Assembly (NCBI RefSeq): GCF_013623835.1
Contig: NZ_JABKDE010000013.1
Coordinates: forward strand, 1-64,000
DNA length: 64,000 nt
Direction: 5' to 3'
Source of the DNA: Brevibacterium oceani
GTDB lineage: Bacteria; Actinomycetota; Actinomycetes; Actinomycetales; Brevibacteriaceae
This document shows, in pieces, positions 43,454 through 54,304 of this stretch. The notes under the pieces are model-generated. The model had not been told where the DNA came from and searched no databases. It was given only the letters and a program-made list of their open reading frames with translations. Each line of letters opens with the position of its first letter. Position 1 is the first letter of the stretch. The position numbers and the translations under genes were made by a program.

Positions 43454-46400
43454 ATGACTGACGAGAACACTCGAATCGACCTCACCTCAGCACAGCGCGG
43501 AATCTGGTACGCCCAGAAGATCGAACCCGACAACCCGACGTTCCAGATCGGGCTCTATGTCGACATTCGCGGGCCGCTCGATGTCGACAGAATGCGTGAG
43601 GCGGTCGCCACGACCGTTGCCGAAGCCGACTCGCTCAACGTCGTCTTCGGTGAGGACGAAAAGGGACCTTTCCAACAGCTCGGACCGGCACGCAGCCACC
43701 TCCTGGTCCGTGACCTGCGGACGGAGTCGAGCGAGGATCCCGAAGCCTCGGCCCATGCGCTGATGCAGGAGGATCTCGACACCGTCCACGATGTCGATGA
43801 GGGTGACCTGCTCCGGTCCCAGCTGTTCCACCTCGGAGACGACCACTGGATCTTCTATCAGCGGGCCCACCACCTCCTCGTCGACGGCTATTCCGCCGTC
43901 CTCGTCCTCCGCCGCGAATCCCAGGTCTACCGAGAGCTGGCCGAGCCGGGAACAGGACCTTCGGACTGGCCCTTCGGCAGCCTCGACGATCTGGTGGCCG
44001 AGGAGGCTCAGTATCGTTCCTCGCAGCGCTTCGCCACCGACGCCGAGTTCTGGAAGCAGGTGCGCTCCGAGTCGGAGACGGCCACCAGTCTAGCCGAACG
44101 TCCGGCATCACCGGCACGACGGCTTGTCACCTGCAACGCCGACATCCCCCAGGAGCTCTCATCACGCCTGGCCGGTTCGCGGTCGGCGCCGACGCTCATC
44201 CTCAGCGCCGCAGCGGCCTACCTGCACCGCATGACCGGACGAGAGTCCATTTCGGTGGGCCTTCCGGTCACTGCCCGTCGCAGCGCCCTGTCCAAATCGG
44301 TGCCGTCCATGATGTCGAAGATCCTGCCGGTGCAGATGCAGGCAGCACCGGAGATGACGACGGCGGATCTCGTCGCCGGCGCCGGCGCGACGCTGCGCGA
44401 AACGCTCATCCACCAGCGCTTCCAGTATCAGGAGCTGAGCACCGACAGCGACTACATCGGGCCTTCGGTCAACATCTTCCCGCACGTCGATGACATCGAC
44501 TTCGGAATGACGACCGCCTCGCTGCACCTGCTGTCGACCGGCCCGGTCGATGACCTCTCGATCATCATCCACGGCATCGGAGCCGATCCCAGCTCCGAAG
44601 GCGGCAGCAGCCCGGCCATCGTTCGGTTCGAGGCGAACGCCGAACTCTACGATCAGCACAGCCTCGCCGAGCACCTGCGGCAGTTCCTCTCCGTCCTGTG
44701 CCAGTTCGATCCGAGCGGCGATCAGCACCTGGCGGGACTCTCCCTCATCGCTGCCGACGAGTCAGGCGAACTCATCGCAGGGGGCAAGGGACCCGAGCAG
44801 AGCCTTCCCCGCCACACCGTGGTGGAGGAATTCTCCCGCCACGCCCGCAGGTCCCCATTCGCCACCGCGGTCGTCGCCGAGGACGGGCACATCAGCTTCG
44901 GCGAACTCGACCGCCGCTCGACTCAGCTCGCCGACCGCCTTCGGGATTTCGGTGCAGGGCCCGGGGCTCGCATCGCGGCGCGCTTGGGCCGGTCCACCAC
45001 GCTGCCCGTCGCCGTGCTCGGAATCCTCAGAACAGGTGCCGCCTACGTGCCCCTCGACCCCGACTATCCGGCCGACCGCATCGAAGCGATGATCGCCGAC
45101 GCAGCGCCGGTGCTCGTCATCAATTCCTCAACCGTGTCGGGTCCCGCCGGAGAGACGAACATGACCACCGACCGTCCCGTCATTGACATCGATGCGGTAC
45201 CGCAGTCGGCAGCGCCCGCGCCCGAGTCGACCCAGACCGGGTCGACACCTGCTCCCGACGACCTCGCTTACGTCATCTTCACCTCCGGGTCGACCGGTCG
45301 ACCCAAGGGCATCGGGGTCGAACACCGATCACTGCTCAATCTCTTCCACAGTCACAAGGAGACCATCTTCGATCCGGCCGCCCGTCGACTCGGACGAGGA
45401 CTGCGCGTGGCACACACGGCCGGGATCTCCTTCGACGCCTCCTGGGATCCGCTGCTGTGGCTCTTCGCCGGGCACGAACTCCACCTCATCGACTCGGTCA
45501 CCCGCCGCGATCCCGAAACCCTCACCGACTACTTCTCCACCCACGGCATCGACTCGATCGAGACGACGCCTTCATTCGTCAAGGCTCTTCTCGCCCACGG
45601 CACGTTCAGCGGCACCGAGCATCCCAGCGTCGTCGCCCTGGGCGGAGAAGCGGTCGAACGTGGGCTCTGGGACCAGCTCGCGGCTCTGCCCGAGGTGGAC
45701 TCCTACAACCTGTACGGACCGGCGGAGACGACCGTCGACAGTCTCACCGCACCCATCGTCGCGGGCGCGTCACCCGACCTCGGCGGCTCCGTGGCGAACA
45801 CCAGGCACTATGTCCTCGACTCCCGGTTGACCCCTGTCCCCGCGCAGGCGCGTGGGGAGCTCTACATTGCGGGGCTGAATCTGGCGCGCGGCTATGTGGG
45901 CCGGCCGGCCACCACATCGGAACGGTTCATCGCCGACCCCTTCGCCGACGACGGCTCCAGGATGTATCGCACCGGCGACATCGTCCGCAGACCTCTGGCC
46001 GGGGGAATCGAGTTCCTGGGCCGGGCCGATGAGCAGATCAAACTGCGCGGCTACCGCGTCGAACTCTCCGAGGTCGAGCTCGCCCTCCAGTCGGAGGACC
46101 GGATCCGGTCGGCCGCGGTCGTCCTGGGACAGAACCGGGCCGGCTACAGTCAGCTGCTCGGCTACATCACCGCCGATGAGCAGATCGATGCCGCCGAGGT
46201 GCGCCGACACATGAAGACGCGCGTGCCCGACTACATGGTCCCCTCATTCATCACGCAGATCGAGCGGATTCCCCTCACGGTCAACGGCAAGCTCGACCGG
46301 GCTGCGCTGCCGGAACCGGAGTCGACGCGATCGGGATCCGCGGCACCGAGGACAGTCGAAGAGCAGGCCGTGGCCGAGGCCTTCGCCCAGGTGCTGGGAG

Positions 46401-49400
46401 TGGAGACCGTCGGCATCGACGATGACTTCTTCGAACTCGGTGGGCACTCCCTGCTCGCCACCCAGCTGGTGGCCTCACTGCGGAAGCGATTCGCTGCCCC
46501 ACCCGCCCTGAGCGAAATCTTCCACCATCCCACCGTCCGCGAACTCAGCGCCGGGCTCGACCTCGGCGACACGGCGGAAGAGCCTGCAGACGAACTCGTC
46601 GCCGCAGACCGTCCCGCGACCATTCCCCTGTCCTACGCGCAGAGCCGTCTGTGGTTCCTCAACCAGTTCGACCCGACGTCCGCGGCCTACAACATTCCGC
46701 TGACCCTGCGCATCCGCGGAGATCTGGACACCGATGCTCTGCGTGCTGCGATCAATGATGTCGTCTCTCGGCACGAGAGCCTGCGCACTGTGTTCCCGTG
46801 GACCGAGGGTCAGCCCCACCAGGTGATCCGCGCCGCCGACGATGTACAGATCGCCCTGCCCATTGTGGAGATCAGCGAGGACCTCGTCGATCACACCGTC
46901 GATGCAGAGGCGACACGCGGCTTCGACGTCTCGACGCAGCTGCCGATCCGGGCCCTGCTGGTCAGACTCGGTGCCGAGGATCATCTCCTGCTGCTCACGC
47001 TGCACCACATCGCCGCCGACGGCTGGTCACTGAGACCCCTGGCGAAGGACCTCTCCGATGCCTACCGCGCTCGGGCTCGCGGCACCACCCCCACGCTCCC
47101 CGAGCTGCCGATCCAGTACGCCGACTACGCACTGTGGCAGCGGAGGGCTCTCGGCTCCGAGGAAGACCCCGACAGCGAGATCGCCGACCAGCTGGCCTAT
47201 TGGAAGAACGCGCTGAGCGGAGCTCCGGTCGAACTCAGGCTTCCCGTCGATCGACCCAGGAGCGCGCAGAACACCGACCGCGTCTCCCGCAGGATTCCGA
47301 TCGACATCGACGCCGAGACCCACGCCGGTCTGCGCCGGCTCTCCGGCGAGCGCAACGCCAGTCTGTTCATGGTCCTGCAAGCCGCCTTCGCTGTGCTGCT
47401 GAGCAGACTCGGTGCCGGCAGCGACATTCCCATCGGCACTCCCGTCGCCGGCAGGACGGAGACGAAACTCGACGACCTCATCGGCTTCTTCGTCAACACC
47501 CTCGTCCTGCGCACCGACACCTCCGGCAACCCCAGCCTCGTCGATGTCGTCGATCGGGTCCGCGCGTCCAACCTCTCCGCCTATGCCAATCAGGATGCGC
47601 CGTTCGAACGAGTCGTCGACGAACTCGCTCCCCCACGCTCGGACCAGCTCCATCCTCTGTTCCAAGTCATGCTGACCCTGCAGAACACTGCCCCGGCGGC
47701 CCTGGACATGGGTGACCTCGACGTCGAACCCGCACCCGGGCCCCAGGTGTCGGAGGCGAAGTTCGACCTCCTCCTCGACCTGACCGAACGCGAGAACGAC
47801 GGCGCGGCTCATAAGGCCAGTGACACGCACGCGGCGGGTGACATGCACACCGTCAGTGAGGCTGCCGGCATCACCGGGTCCCTCGAGTTCGACTCCGCGC
47901 TCTTCGACGAATCCACCGCCGAAGCCATCGCCGCACGATTCGTCCGTGTGATCGACCAGTTCGCCGCCGACCCGCACACACCGCTGCGCGAACTCGAGGT
48001 GCTGCGCCCGGACGAGCTCGCAGAGATCCGCGCTCAGGGTCAGGGCCGTGACGCAGTCGCACCCGGGTCGACGATCCTCGACGTCCTCGAGTCGACGATC
48101 AGGAGCCATCCCGAACGTCGGGCGCTCATCGCCGACGACGGTGAACTGACCTTCGCCTGCCTCAGGGCACGCATCGACCAGATCGCTCATGTCCTGGCCG
48201 CCCGAGGGATCACAGCGGGAGACAGCGTCGCCATTGCCCTTCCCCGGTCCGCCGACGCCATCGCGGCACCCTTGGCCGTGCTCTCGATCGGGGCAGTCGC
48301 TGTGCCCATCGACCTCAGCTACCCCGGAGAGCGGATCCGGCTGATCCTCGACGCGAGCGCCCCCGCAGCCGTCATCACCGACGAGATGCAACTCCCGGTC
48401 CGCCCGGGCACAGCGATCGGCACCGCCGAACTCCACACCGCCGAGGTGGGTCGACGTGACGATCACACCGCCGGACTCGGTCGCCGCGGGGCCGACCAAC
48501 CGGTCCCGAGCGACCGCGCCTATGAGATGTACACCTCGGGTTCGACCGGCACCCCGAAGGGGGTGGCCGTCCCTCACAGTGCTCTGCTGAATCTGCTGGC
48601 CCATCATCGGGAGACCATCTTCGCCGAGGCGGGACTCGACGTCGGACCGGTCCAGGCGGCGCACACGGCGGGCTTGGGCTTCGACGCCGCCTGGGATCCG
48701 GTGCTCTGGCTCGTGGCCGGAGCGAGTCTGCACATCGTCGGCGACGAGATCCGGCGCGATGCCGAAGCACTCGTCCGATTCTGCAGCGAGCATGAGATCC
48801 GGGCCCTCGAGACCACCCCGTCGTTCGTCAGGCAGCTCATCATCTCAGGGCTGCTCGAGGACGACACCGGTGTGGACCGCGTCCCGCTGTCGCTCGCCCT
48901 CGGCGGAGAGGCCGTGCCCGAGGATCTCTGGCAGGAGCTTGCCGAGAACCCCGCGGTGCGTGCCCACAACTTCTACGGTCCCACCGAATTCACCATCGAT
49001 TCCGTCACCGCCGCGGTCGAGGGAGACAGGCCCACCATCGGTCATCCGATCAGGAATGTTCGAACCATGGTCCTCGATCAGCATCTCTGTGAGGTGCCCC
49101 ATGGAGTCGTCGGCGATCTCTATCTCGCAGGCGCCGGAATCGCCTCCGGCTACGTCAACAGGCCGAAGGAGACGGCAACGCGATTCGTCGCCGATCCTCT
49201 CGAACCGGGCGCTCGGATGTACCGGACCGGCGACCTCGTGCGCCGACATCCCGACGGCAGCCTCGACTTCGTCTCCCGCGATGACGACCAGATCAAACTG
49301 CGCGGATACAGGGTCGAGCTCGGAGACGTCGAGAACGCCCTGGTCTCGGGCAGCGGCGTCACCCAGGCGGCGGCCATCGTCGAGAATCCCACGGATCCCG

Positions 49401-52400
49401 AATCGGCACGGCTCATCGGCTACTACACCGGGGACGCCGACGAGGCCGCCCTCCGCGATCACCTCGCCGCCCAGCTGCCGGCACCGATGGTCCCCCACAT
49501 CCTCATCGGTCTCGATTCGATCCCGCTGACCTCACACGGCAAACTCGACCGTTCCCGACTGCCTGCCCCCACTGCTTCGGGGACCACGGACTCCAGAGCC
49601 GCGCGCAGCGCGGACGAACACATCATGTGCCGAGTCTTCTCGTCCGTGCTCGGTGCTGATGAGATCGGCCTCGACGACGACTTCTTCGACCTCGGCGGGC
49701 ACTCGCTGCTGGCGGTCTCCCTCATCGGCCGCATCCGCACTGCCTTCGACACCGAGTTGCCGCTGCGCGCAATCTTCGACTCCCCCACCCCGGCTGCACT
49801 GCTGAATCGACTCGAGTCTCGCGGCCGCACCGAGCCGGCACCCGCCGAGGAGCCCGCGATGACGGCCCAATCGGCCGACGGTGCGCCGCACCTGAGCCTC
49901 ACCGCGTGGAGTCGGTCGCACGGGCAGACCCGCCCGCAGCTGATCCCTCTGTCCTATGGGCAGGCGCGGCTGCACTTCCTCAATCAGCTCGACACCGATG
50001 CCTCGGACTACACCATCTCCCTGGCTGTCCGATTCTCCGGAGAGCTCGACGCGGATTCTCTCGGCCAGGCGCTGACGGACGTGATCGCCCGACACGAGAT
50101 CCTGCGCACCGTCTACCCCAGCGTCGATGGCAGCCCCGTCCAGCAGATCCTGCCCCCGGACGCCGGCGAGGGTCTCATGGCACGCCGCACCACAACCTCT
50201 CGCACGCAGACCGCGGAGCGAATGCGGGACGAGGCCGCCGTCGGATTCGACCTGAGCCGCGACCTTCCCATTCGTGCGAGCCTCTTCGCTGAAGGCGACG
50301 AGTGGGTCCTCCACCTGGTGATGCACCATATCGCCACCGACGGCGCCTCGCTGAGACCTCTGACGCAGGACCTGTCCACCGCCTATGCCGCACTGCGCGG
50401 CTCGGCCCATCCGATGCAGCGGACCCTCGAGGTCCAGTACGCCGAGTTCGCGCTCTGGCAGCGCCATGTCCTCGAGGGCGAGGAAGCCCCGGCAGCGGAG
50501 GCCCCGCTCCTGGAACGAAAGGTCCGGGCGTGGCACGACCGGCTCGAGGGGATTCCCACCGACATCAGCCTGCCCGCCGATCGTCCCCGTCCCACGACCG
50601 CCAGGCAGTCGGGTCGTCACCATCACTTCAGCCTCGACGCCCGCACCTCTGCCCGTCTGGCAGCGGTGGCCGCGGAGAACGGGGCCAGCCTGTTCATGGC
50701 GCTGCACTCCGTGCTCGCGGGCTATCTCAGCAGGCTCGGTGCCGGTGAGGACATCGTCATCGGTTCCCCCAGCGCCGGCCGCTCGGACCCGGCGTTGGAA
50801 GACATGGTCGGACTCTTCGTCAACACCATTCCGATCCGCACCGACACCTCGGCGGGCCCCGGCCTGCGCGAGCTCCTGGCTCGCACCCGCGCCGCAGTCA
50901 TCGATGCTGTGGAACTCGACGACGTGCCGTTCGAGCGTCTCGTCGAATCGGTCAATCCGCCTCGCGAACTGGGACGCCATCCCCTGTTCCAGGTCATGCT
51001 GTCCCTCGAGGAGTCGGCAGCACCGAAACTCGAGCTGCCCGGGGTGACCACGAGCCTCGAACCTGAGGTCGAAACCGGTGACGCGAAGTTCGACCTCTCG
51101 TTCACATTCCGCCGCAGCGATGCCGAGGCAGGGCTCGCGGTGGTCCTCGACTTCAACTCATCGATGTTCGACGCGGAGACAATAGCCGGCATCTGCCGAC
51201 GATTCTCCCGATTCGTCGATGAGGCCGTGCAGGATCCCGAACGACCGCTTAATGACATCGCCCTGCTCGACCCGGTCGAAACGCGGACGGCGATCGATTC
51301 CCTCACCGGCCCGGTGCCCGCGGACACGCCACCACCGGTGCTCGACGTCTTCGCCGCCACGGCAGCCCGACTGCCCGATGCCATGGCGGTCCGGTCCGAC
51401 CAGACATCAATGTCCTACCGCGAACTCGACGCGGCTTCGTCCGAGTTGGCGCACGAGCTCATCGACCAGGGAGCAGGTGCCGGCGAAACGGTCTCCGTCC
51501 GACTGAGTCGCGGCCTCGGCGTCATCGTCGCCACGCTGGCCGTGCTCAAGTCCGGTGCCGCCTTCAACCCGATCGACATCGACTACCCCAGTGGCCGCAC
51601 CACGGCGATCCTCACCGACGCCGAACCGCTCATCGTCATCACACAGCCGGGCGGCCCCTCAGAGCTCGCGCCCCTCCTCGCCGATGCCGGGATCACCCCG
51701 AGCATCGTCGAGATCTCGCCGGCCGACGGTTCGGTTCGCACCTCGCCTGCTCCTCAGGGGACGCCGATCCCAAGGGGAACCGCTGCGACCACGACCGCGA
51801 TGCCGCCCACGCCTCATCATGATTCGGCGGCCTATGTCACCTTCACCTCCGGCTCGACCGGTCGACCCAAGGGCGTCGAGGTCGGCCACTCGGCCCTGGC
51901 GAACCTCCTCGCCTCCCACCGCACACGGCTCCTGCCGACCCCGAGCGATGAGGCCGATCGGATTCCGGTCGCCCACACCACCGGAATCGGCTTCGACGCC
52001 GCCTGGGATCCCCTGCTGTGGATGGTGGTCGGGCATCCGCTTCACATCGCCAAGGAGACCGTCCAACGCGATCCACAGCAGCTGGCGGCCGATCTGCGCA
52101 GACTCGACATCGGGTTCTGGGAGACGACACCGAGCTACCTTCGCCTGCTGACCACCGAACCGGAATTCGAGCGCATGATCACCGAGGCCGCGGAAGAAGA
52201 CTCTCCGATCATCCTCGCCCTCGGCGGGGAAGCGATCGATCCCGATCTCTGGCAGTGGCTGCGCGACCACCCGGGCATCATCGCCCACAACCTCTACGGA
52301 CCCACAGAGACCACGGTCGACGCATTCGCCGCGCCTGTGGGCGCCTCCCCGACGCCGATTCTCGGGGCACCGCTTGAGCGCATGCGCGGATACGTCCTCG

Positions 52401-54091
52401 ATGAACGCCTCCATTATGTGCCGTCCGGCACGGTCGGGGAACTGTATCTGGCGGGTGAGCAGTTGGCCCACGGGTATCGGGGCCGACCGGGGCTGAGCGC
52501 AGAACGCTTCATCGCCGACCCCCATGGCGGCCCGGGCGAGCGCATGTACCGGACCGGTGACCTCGTCGTCCGGCACGAGAGCGGAGAGCTCGTGTTCATC
52601 GGTCGCAGCGATGATCAGATCCAACTGCGCGGATACCGGGTCGAACTCGGGGAGGTCGAGCGCGCACTGCGCCAGGCACCGGGCGTCAGGGACGCCGTCG
52701 TCCGCCCGTTCGGCACGGACCCTGCCACCATCCAGCTCGTCGGCTATATCGTCGCCGGGGCCGGCGCGAGAACGGAGACCGACGCCGAGCTCGCCGAAGA
52801 CGCAACCGGGACGTCGTCTCGGGACCTCCTCGCCGATGAGGTCCGCGACCATGTGCGATCGCTCGTTCCCTCATACATGGCGCCCTCGCACCTCGTCGTC
52901 ATCGACGAGATCCCTCTCACCGCTCACGGCAAGATCGACGAGGCGGCCCTGCCCGATCCGTCGACAGCGGCCGTCGGATCGCGGCTGATGCCGCGCACGC
53001 CGCAGGAGGAGACCGTCGCCGCGATCTTCGCGCGCGTACTGTCCCTGCCGCGTGTCGGCATCGATGAGTCGTTCTTCGAACTCGGCGGGCATTCATTCCT
53101 CGCCCGGCCCTTCATCGCGGCCGTCAACGAGGCCTTCGGGGCCGATCTGTCGGTCCAGGCCCTGTTCCGCTCACCGACCGTCGAACAGCTCGTTCGCGAG
53201 GTCGGCCGAGGCGGTGCGGACTCCATCGCCGACAGCCTCCACCGCCTGCTTCCGCTGCGCTGCGCGGGTTCGAAGCCGCCGCTGTTCGCCGTTCATCCGG
53301 CCACGGGCATCAGTTGGGGATTCGCCGCGATGCTCCACGGCCTCGATCCGGATCGTCCGCTGATCGGCCTGCAGATGCCCGGCCTCTCACCCGGGGACCC
53401 GGCGGAGATGACTGCCCGGACGCTGACCGAGCTCGCCGACGACTACATCGACCATCTGCAGACGGTTCAGCCATCGGGCCCCTACCACCTGATCGGGTGG
53501 TCTCTCGGCGGCGTCCTCGCCCACCGTCTGGCCACCCGCCTTCAGGAGCAGGGCGAGTCCGTCGCGTTCCTCGGAATTCTCGACGCCTTCCCCACCGGGC
53601 AGGAGCGCAACGCCGATGTCGGCGAAGGGTCCGAGCTGTGGGCGAACTACCTCGGCGCCAATCATCCGGCGATCACGGAGACGACGGAGGGTCTCGATGA
53701 CGAACGGGCCCTGGAGATCCTGCGTGCACACGGTGATCCCCTCGGCAATGTGGCACCGACAACCATAGAGGCGATGACCCGCGGGTTCTTCACCCTGGCC
53801 AGACTGATCCGCGAGGCCCCGGTGGAGACGTTCGACGGTGAGCTGGTGCTCTTCACCGCGACCCGGGACGTTCCCAGCGGCACCCCCGGCCCCGACTCAT
53901 GGCGCCGATTCGTCACCGGCGACATCCACGTCACCGAGGTCGATGCCCGGCACTCGGACATGCTGAGTGCCGAGGCGCTCGACGAGATTCTTCCCGTCCT
54001 GTCCATCCACATGGACGAGGCCGCCGAATCACAGATGAGTTCCATCCACTCCTGGAACCAAACCCCGCCAAGCAACACCACTAGGAGCTGA
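43454..54091 (+). CDS. Three-module nonribosomal peptide synthetase, C-A-T-C-A-T-C-A-T-TE
   Basis: The product is 3545 aa. Module 1: C (HHLLVDG at about 139), A (FTSGSTGRPKG at about 609), T (LGGHSL at about 994). Module 2: C (HHIAADG, about 1183), A (YTSGSTGTPKG, about 1692), T (LGGHSL, about 2080). Module 3: C (HHIATDG, about 2290), A (TSGSTGRPKG, about 2797), T (LGGHSF, about 3209), then thioesterase (GWSLGG, about 3347; ARHSD His). No epimerase, cyclase or methyltransferase domain is present. The first C domain resembles EntF over its length (LTSAQRGIWYAQ start, STGPVDDL), which suggests an acyl or aryl starter unit supplied by another carrier protein. All three A domains share FDA[SA]WDP--LW and ETTPS motifs, so their substrates may be alike. 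MbtH, exporter and PPTase genes follow. No DHB or hydroxamate genes are nearby. Confidence 0.93.
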   Translation: MTDENTRIDLTSAQRGIWYAQKIEPDNPTFQIGLYVDIRGPLDVDRMREAVATTVAEADSLNVVFGEDEKGPFQQLGPARSHLLVRDLRTESSEDPEASAHALMQEDLDTVHDVDEGDLLRSQLFHLGDDHWIFYQRAHHLLVDGYSAVLVLRRESQVYRELAEPGTGPSDWPFGSLDDLVAEEAQYRSSQRFATDAEFWKQVRSESETATSLAERPASPARRLVTCNADIPQELSSRLAGSRSAPTLILSAAAAYLHRMTGRESISVGLPVTARRSALSKSVPSMMSKILPVQMQAAPEMTTADLVAGAGATLRETLIHQRFQYQELSTDSDYIGPSVNIFPHVDDIDFGMTTASLHLLSTGPVDDLSIIIHGIGADPSSEGGSSPAIVRFEANAELYDQHSLAEHLRQFLSVLCQFDPSGDQHLAGLSLIAADESGELIAGGKGPEQSLPRHTVVEEFSRHARRSPFATAVVAEDGHISFGELDRRSTQLADRLRDFGAGPGARIAARLGRSTTLPVAVLGILRTGAAYVPLDPDYPADRIEAMIADAAPVLVINSSTVSGPAGETNMTTDRPVIDIDAVPQSAAPAPESTQTGSTPAPDDLAYVIFTSGSTGRPKGIGVEHRSLLNLFHSHKETIFDPAARRLGRGLRVAHTAGISFDASWDPLLWLFAGHELHLIDSVTRRDPETLTDYFSTHGIDSIETTPSFVKALLAHGTFSGTEHPSVVALGGEAVERGLWDQLAALPEVDSYNLYGPAETTVDSLTAPIVAGASPDLGGSVANTRHYVLDSRLTPVPAQARGELYIAGLNLARGYVGRPATTSERFIADPFADDGSRMYRTGDIVRRPLAGGIEFLGRADEQIKLRGYRVELSEVELALQSEDRIRSAAVVLGQNRAGYSQLLGYITADEQIDAAEVRRHMKTRVPDYMVPSFITQIERIPLTVNGKLDRAALPEPESTRSGSAAPRTVEEQAVAEAFAQVLGVETVGIDDDFFELGGHSLLATQLVASLRKRFAAPPALSEIFHHPTVRELSAGLDLGDTAEEPADELVAADRPATIPLSYAQSRLWFLNQFDPTSAAYNIPLTLRIRGDLDTDALRAAINDVVSRHESLRTVFPWTEGQPHQVIRAADDVQIALPIVEISEDLVDHTVDAEATRGFDVSTQLPIRALLVRLGAEDHLLLLTLHHIAADGWSLRPLAKDLSDAYRARARGTTPTLPELPIQYADYALWQRRALGSEEDPDSEIADQLAYWKNALSGAPVELRLPVDRPRSAQNTDRVSRRIPIDIDAETHAGLRRLSGERNASLFMVLQAAFAVLLSRLGAGSDIPIGTPVAGRTETKLDDLIGFFVNTLVLRTDTSGNPSLVDVVDRVRASNLSAYANQDAPFERVVDELAPPRSDQLHPLFQVMLTLQNTAPAALDMGDLDVEPAPGPQVSEAKFDLLLDLTERENDGAAHKASDTHAAGDMHTVSEAAGITGSLEFDSALFDESTAEAIAARFVRVIDQFAADPHTPLRELEVLRPDELAEIRAQGQGRDAVAPGSTILDVLESTIRSHPERRALIADDGELTFACLRARIDQIAHVLAARGITAGDSVAIALPRSADAIAAPLAVLSIGAVAVPIDLSYPGERIRLILDASAPAAVITDEMQLPVRPGTAIGTAELHTAEVGRRDDHTAGLGRRGADQPVPSDRAYEMYTSGSTGTPKGVAVPHSALLNLLAHHRETIFAEAGLDVGPVQAAHTAGLGFDAAWDPVLWLVAGASLHIVGDEIRRDAEALVRFCSEHEIRALETTPSFVRQLIISGLLEDDTGVDRVPLSLALGGEAVPEDLWQELAENPAVRAHNFYGPTEFTIDSVTAAVEGDRPTIGHPIRNVRTMVLDQHLCEVPHGVVGDLYLAGAGIASGYVNRPKETATRFVADPLEPGARMYRTGDLVRRHPDGSLDFVSRDDDQIKLRGYRVELGDVENALVSGSGVTQAAAIVENPTDPESARLIGYYTGDADEAALRDHLAAQLPAPMVPHILIGLDSIPLTSHGKLDRSRLPAPTASGTTDSRAARSADEHIMCRVFSSVLGADEIGLDDDFFDLGGHSLLAVSLIGRIRTAFDTELPLRAIFDSPTPAALLNRLESRGRTEPAPAEEPAMTAQSADGAPHLSLTAWSRSHGQTRPQLIPLSYGQARLHFLNQLDTDASDYTISLAVRFSGELDADSLGQALTDVIARHEILRTVYPSVDGSPVQQILPPDAGEGLMARRTTTSRTQTAERMRDEAAVGFDLSRDLPIRASLFAEGDEWVLHLVMHHIATDGASLRPLTQDLSTAYAALRGSAHPMQRTLEVQYAEFALWQRHVLEGEEAPAAEAPLLERKVRAWHDRLEGIPTDISLPADRPRPTTARQSGRHHHFSLDARTSARLAAVAAENGASLFMALHSVLAGYLSRLGAGEDIVIGSPSAGRSDPALEDMVGLFVNTIPIRTDTSAGPGLRELLARTRAAVIDAVELDDVPFERLVESVNPPRELGRHPLFQVMLSLEESAAPKLELPGVTTSLEPEVETGDAKFDLSFTFRRSDAEAGLAVVLDFNSSMFDAETIAGICRRFSRFVDEAVQDPERPLNDIALLDPVETRTAIDSLTGPVPADTPPPVLDVFAATAARLPDAMAVRSDQTSMSYRELDAASSELAHELIDQGAGAGETVSVRLSRGLGVIVATLAVLKSGAAFNPIDIDYPSGRTTAILTDAEPLIVITQPGGPSELAPLLADAGITPSIVEISPADGSVRTSPAPQGTPIPRGTAATTTAMPPTPHHDSAAYVTFTSGSTGRPKGVEVGHSALANLLASHRTRLLPTPSDEADRIPVAHTTGIGFDAAWDPLLWMVVGHPLHIAKETVQRDPQQLAADLRRLDIGFWETTPSYLRLLTTEPEFERMITEAAEEDSPIILALGGEAIDPDLWQWLRDHPGIIAHNLYGPTETTVDAFAAPVGASPTPILGAPLERMRGYVLDERLHYVPSGTVGELYLAGEQLAHGYRGRPGLSAERFIADPHGGPGERMYRTGDLVVRHESGELVFIGRSDDQIQLRGYRVELGEVERALRQAPGVRDAVVRPFGTDPATIQLVGYIVAGAGARTETDAELAEDATGTSSRDLLADEVRDHVRSLVPSYMAPSHLVVIDEIPLTAHGKIDEAALPDPSTAAVGSRLMPRTPQEETVAAIFARVLSLPRVGIDESFFELGGHSFLARPFIAAVNEAFGADLSVQALFRSPTVEQLVREVGRGGADSIADSLHRLLPLRCAGSKPPLFAVHPATGISWGFAAMLHGLDPDRPLIGLQMPGLSPGDPAEMTARTLTELADDYIDHLQTVQPSGPYHLIGWSLGGVLAHRLATRLQEQGESVAFLGILDAFPTGQERNADVGEGSELWANYLGANHPAITETTEGLDDERALEILRAHGDPLGNVAPTTIEAMTRGFFTLARLIREAPVETFDGELVLFTATRDVPSGTPGPDSWRRFVTGDIHVTEVDARHSDMLSAEALDEILPVLSIHMDEAAESQMSSIHSWNQTPPSNTTRS

Positions 54092-54097
54092 AAACCC

Positions 54098-54304
54098 GTG
54101 AATAATCCCTTCGATGACACAACAGGGACCTTCCGCGTGCTGGTCAATGACCTGCAGCAGCATTCGCTGTGGCCGTCGTTCGCCGATGTGCCCGCGGGAT
54201 GGGTCCTCGTGTTCGGACCGGCCAGCCGCGACGACTGCCTCGAATTCGTCGAGGAGAACTGGACGGACATCACTCCGCGCCGGCTCGCCGAGATCGCCTC
54301 ATAG
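54098..54304 (+). CDS. MbtH-like protein
   Basis: The product is 68 aa from GTG 54098. It shows the MbtH pattern NPFDDTTGTFRVLVND, then HSLWPSFADVPAGWVLVFGP. Usually three Trp residues and a Pro-Gly pair contact the A domain, and Trp at SLWP, PAGW and ENW are present. MbtH proteins bind adenylation domains and aid their folding and activity. It begins 6 nt after the NRPS stop and overlaps the next start by 1 nt, so it is cotranslated and serves this NRPS. Confidence 0.93.
   Translation: MNNPFDDTTGTFRVLVNDLQQHSLWPSFADVPAGWVLVFGPASRDDCLEFVEENWTDITPRRLAEIAS

Noticed and set aside
47027-48793. Minus-strand open frame inside the NRPS gene
   Set aside because: It is antisense to conserved C and A domain sequence and has no family motif.
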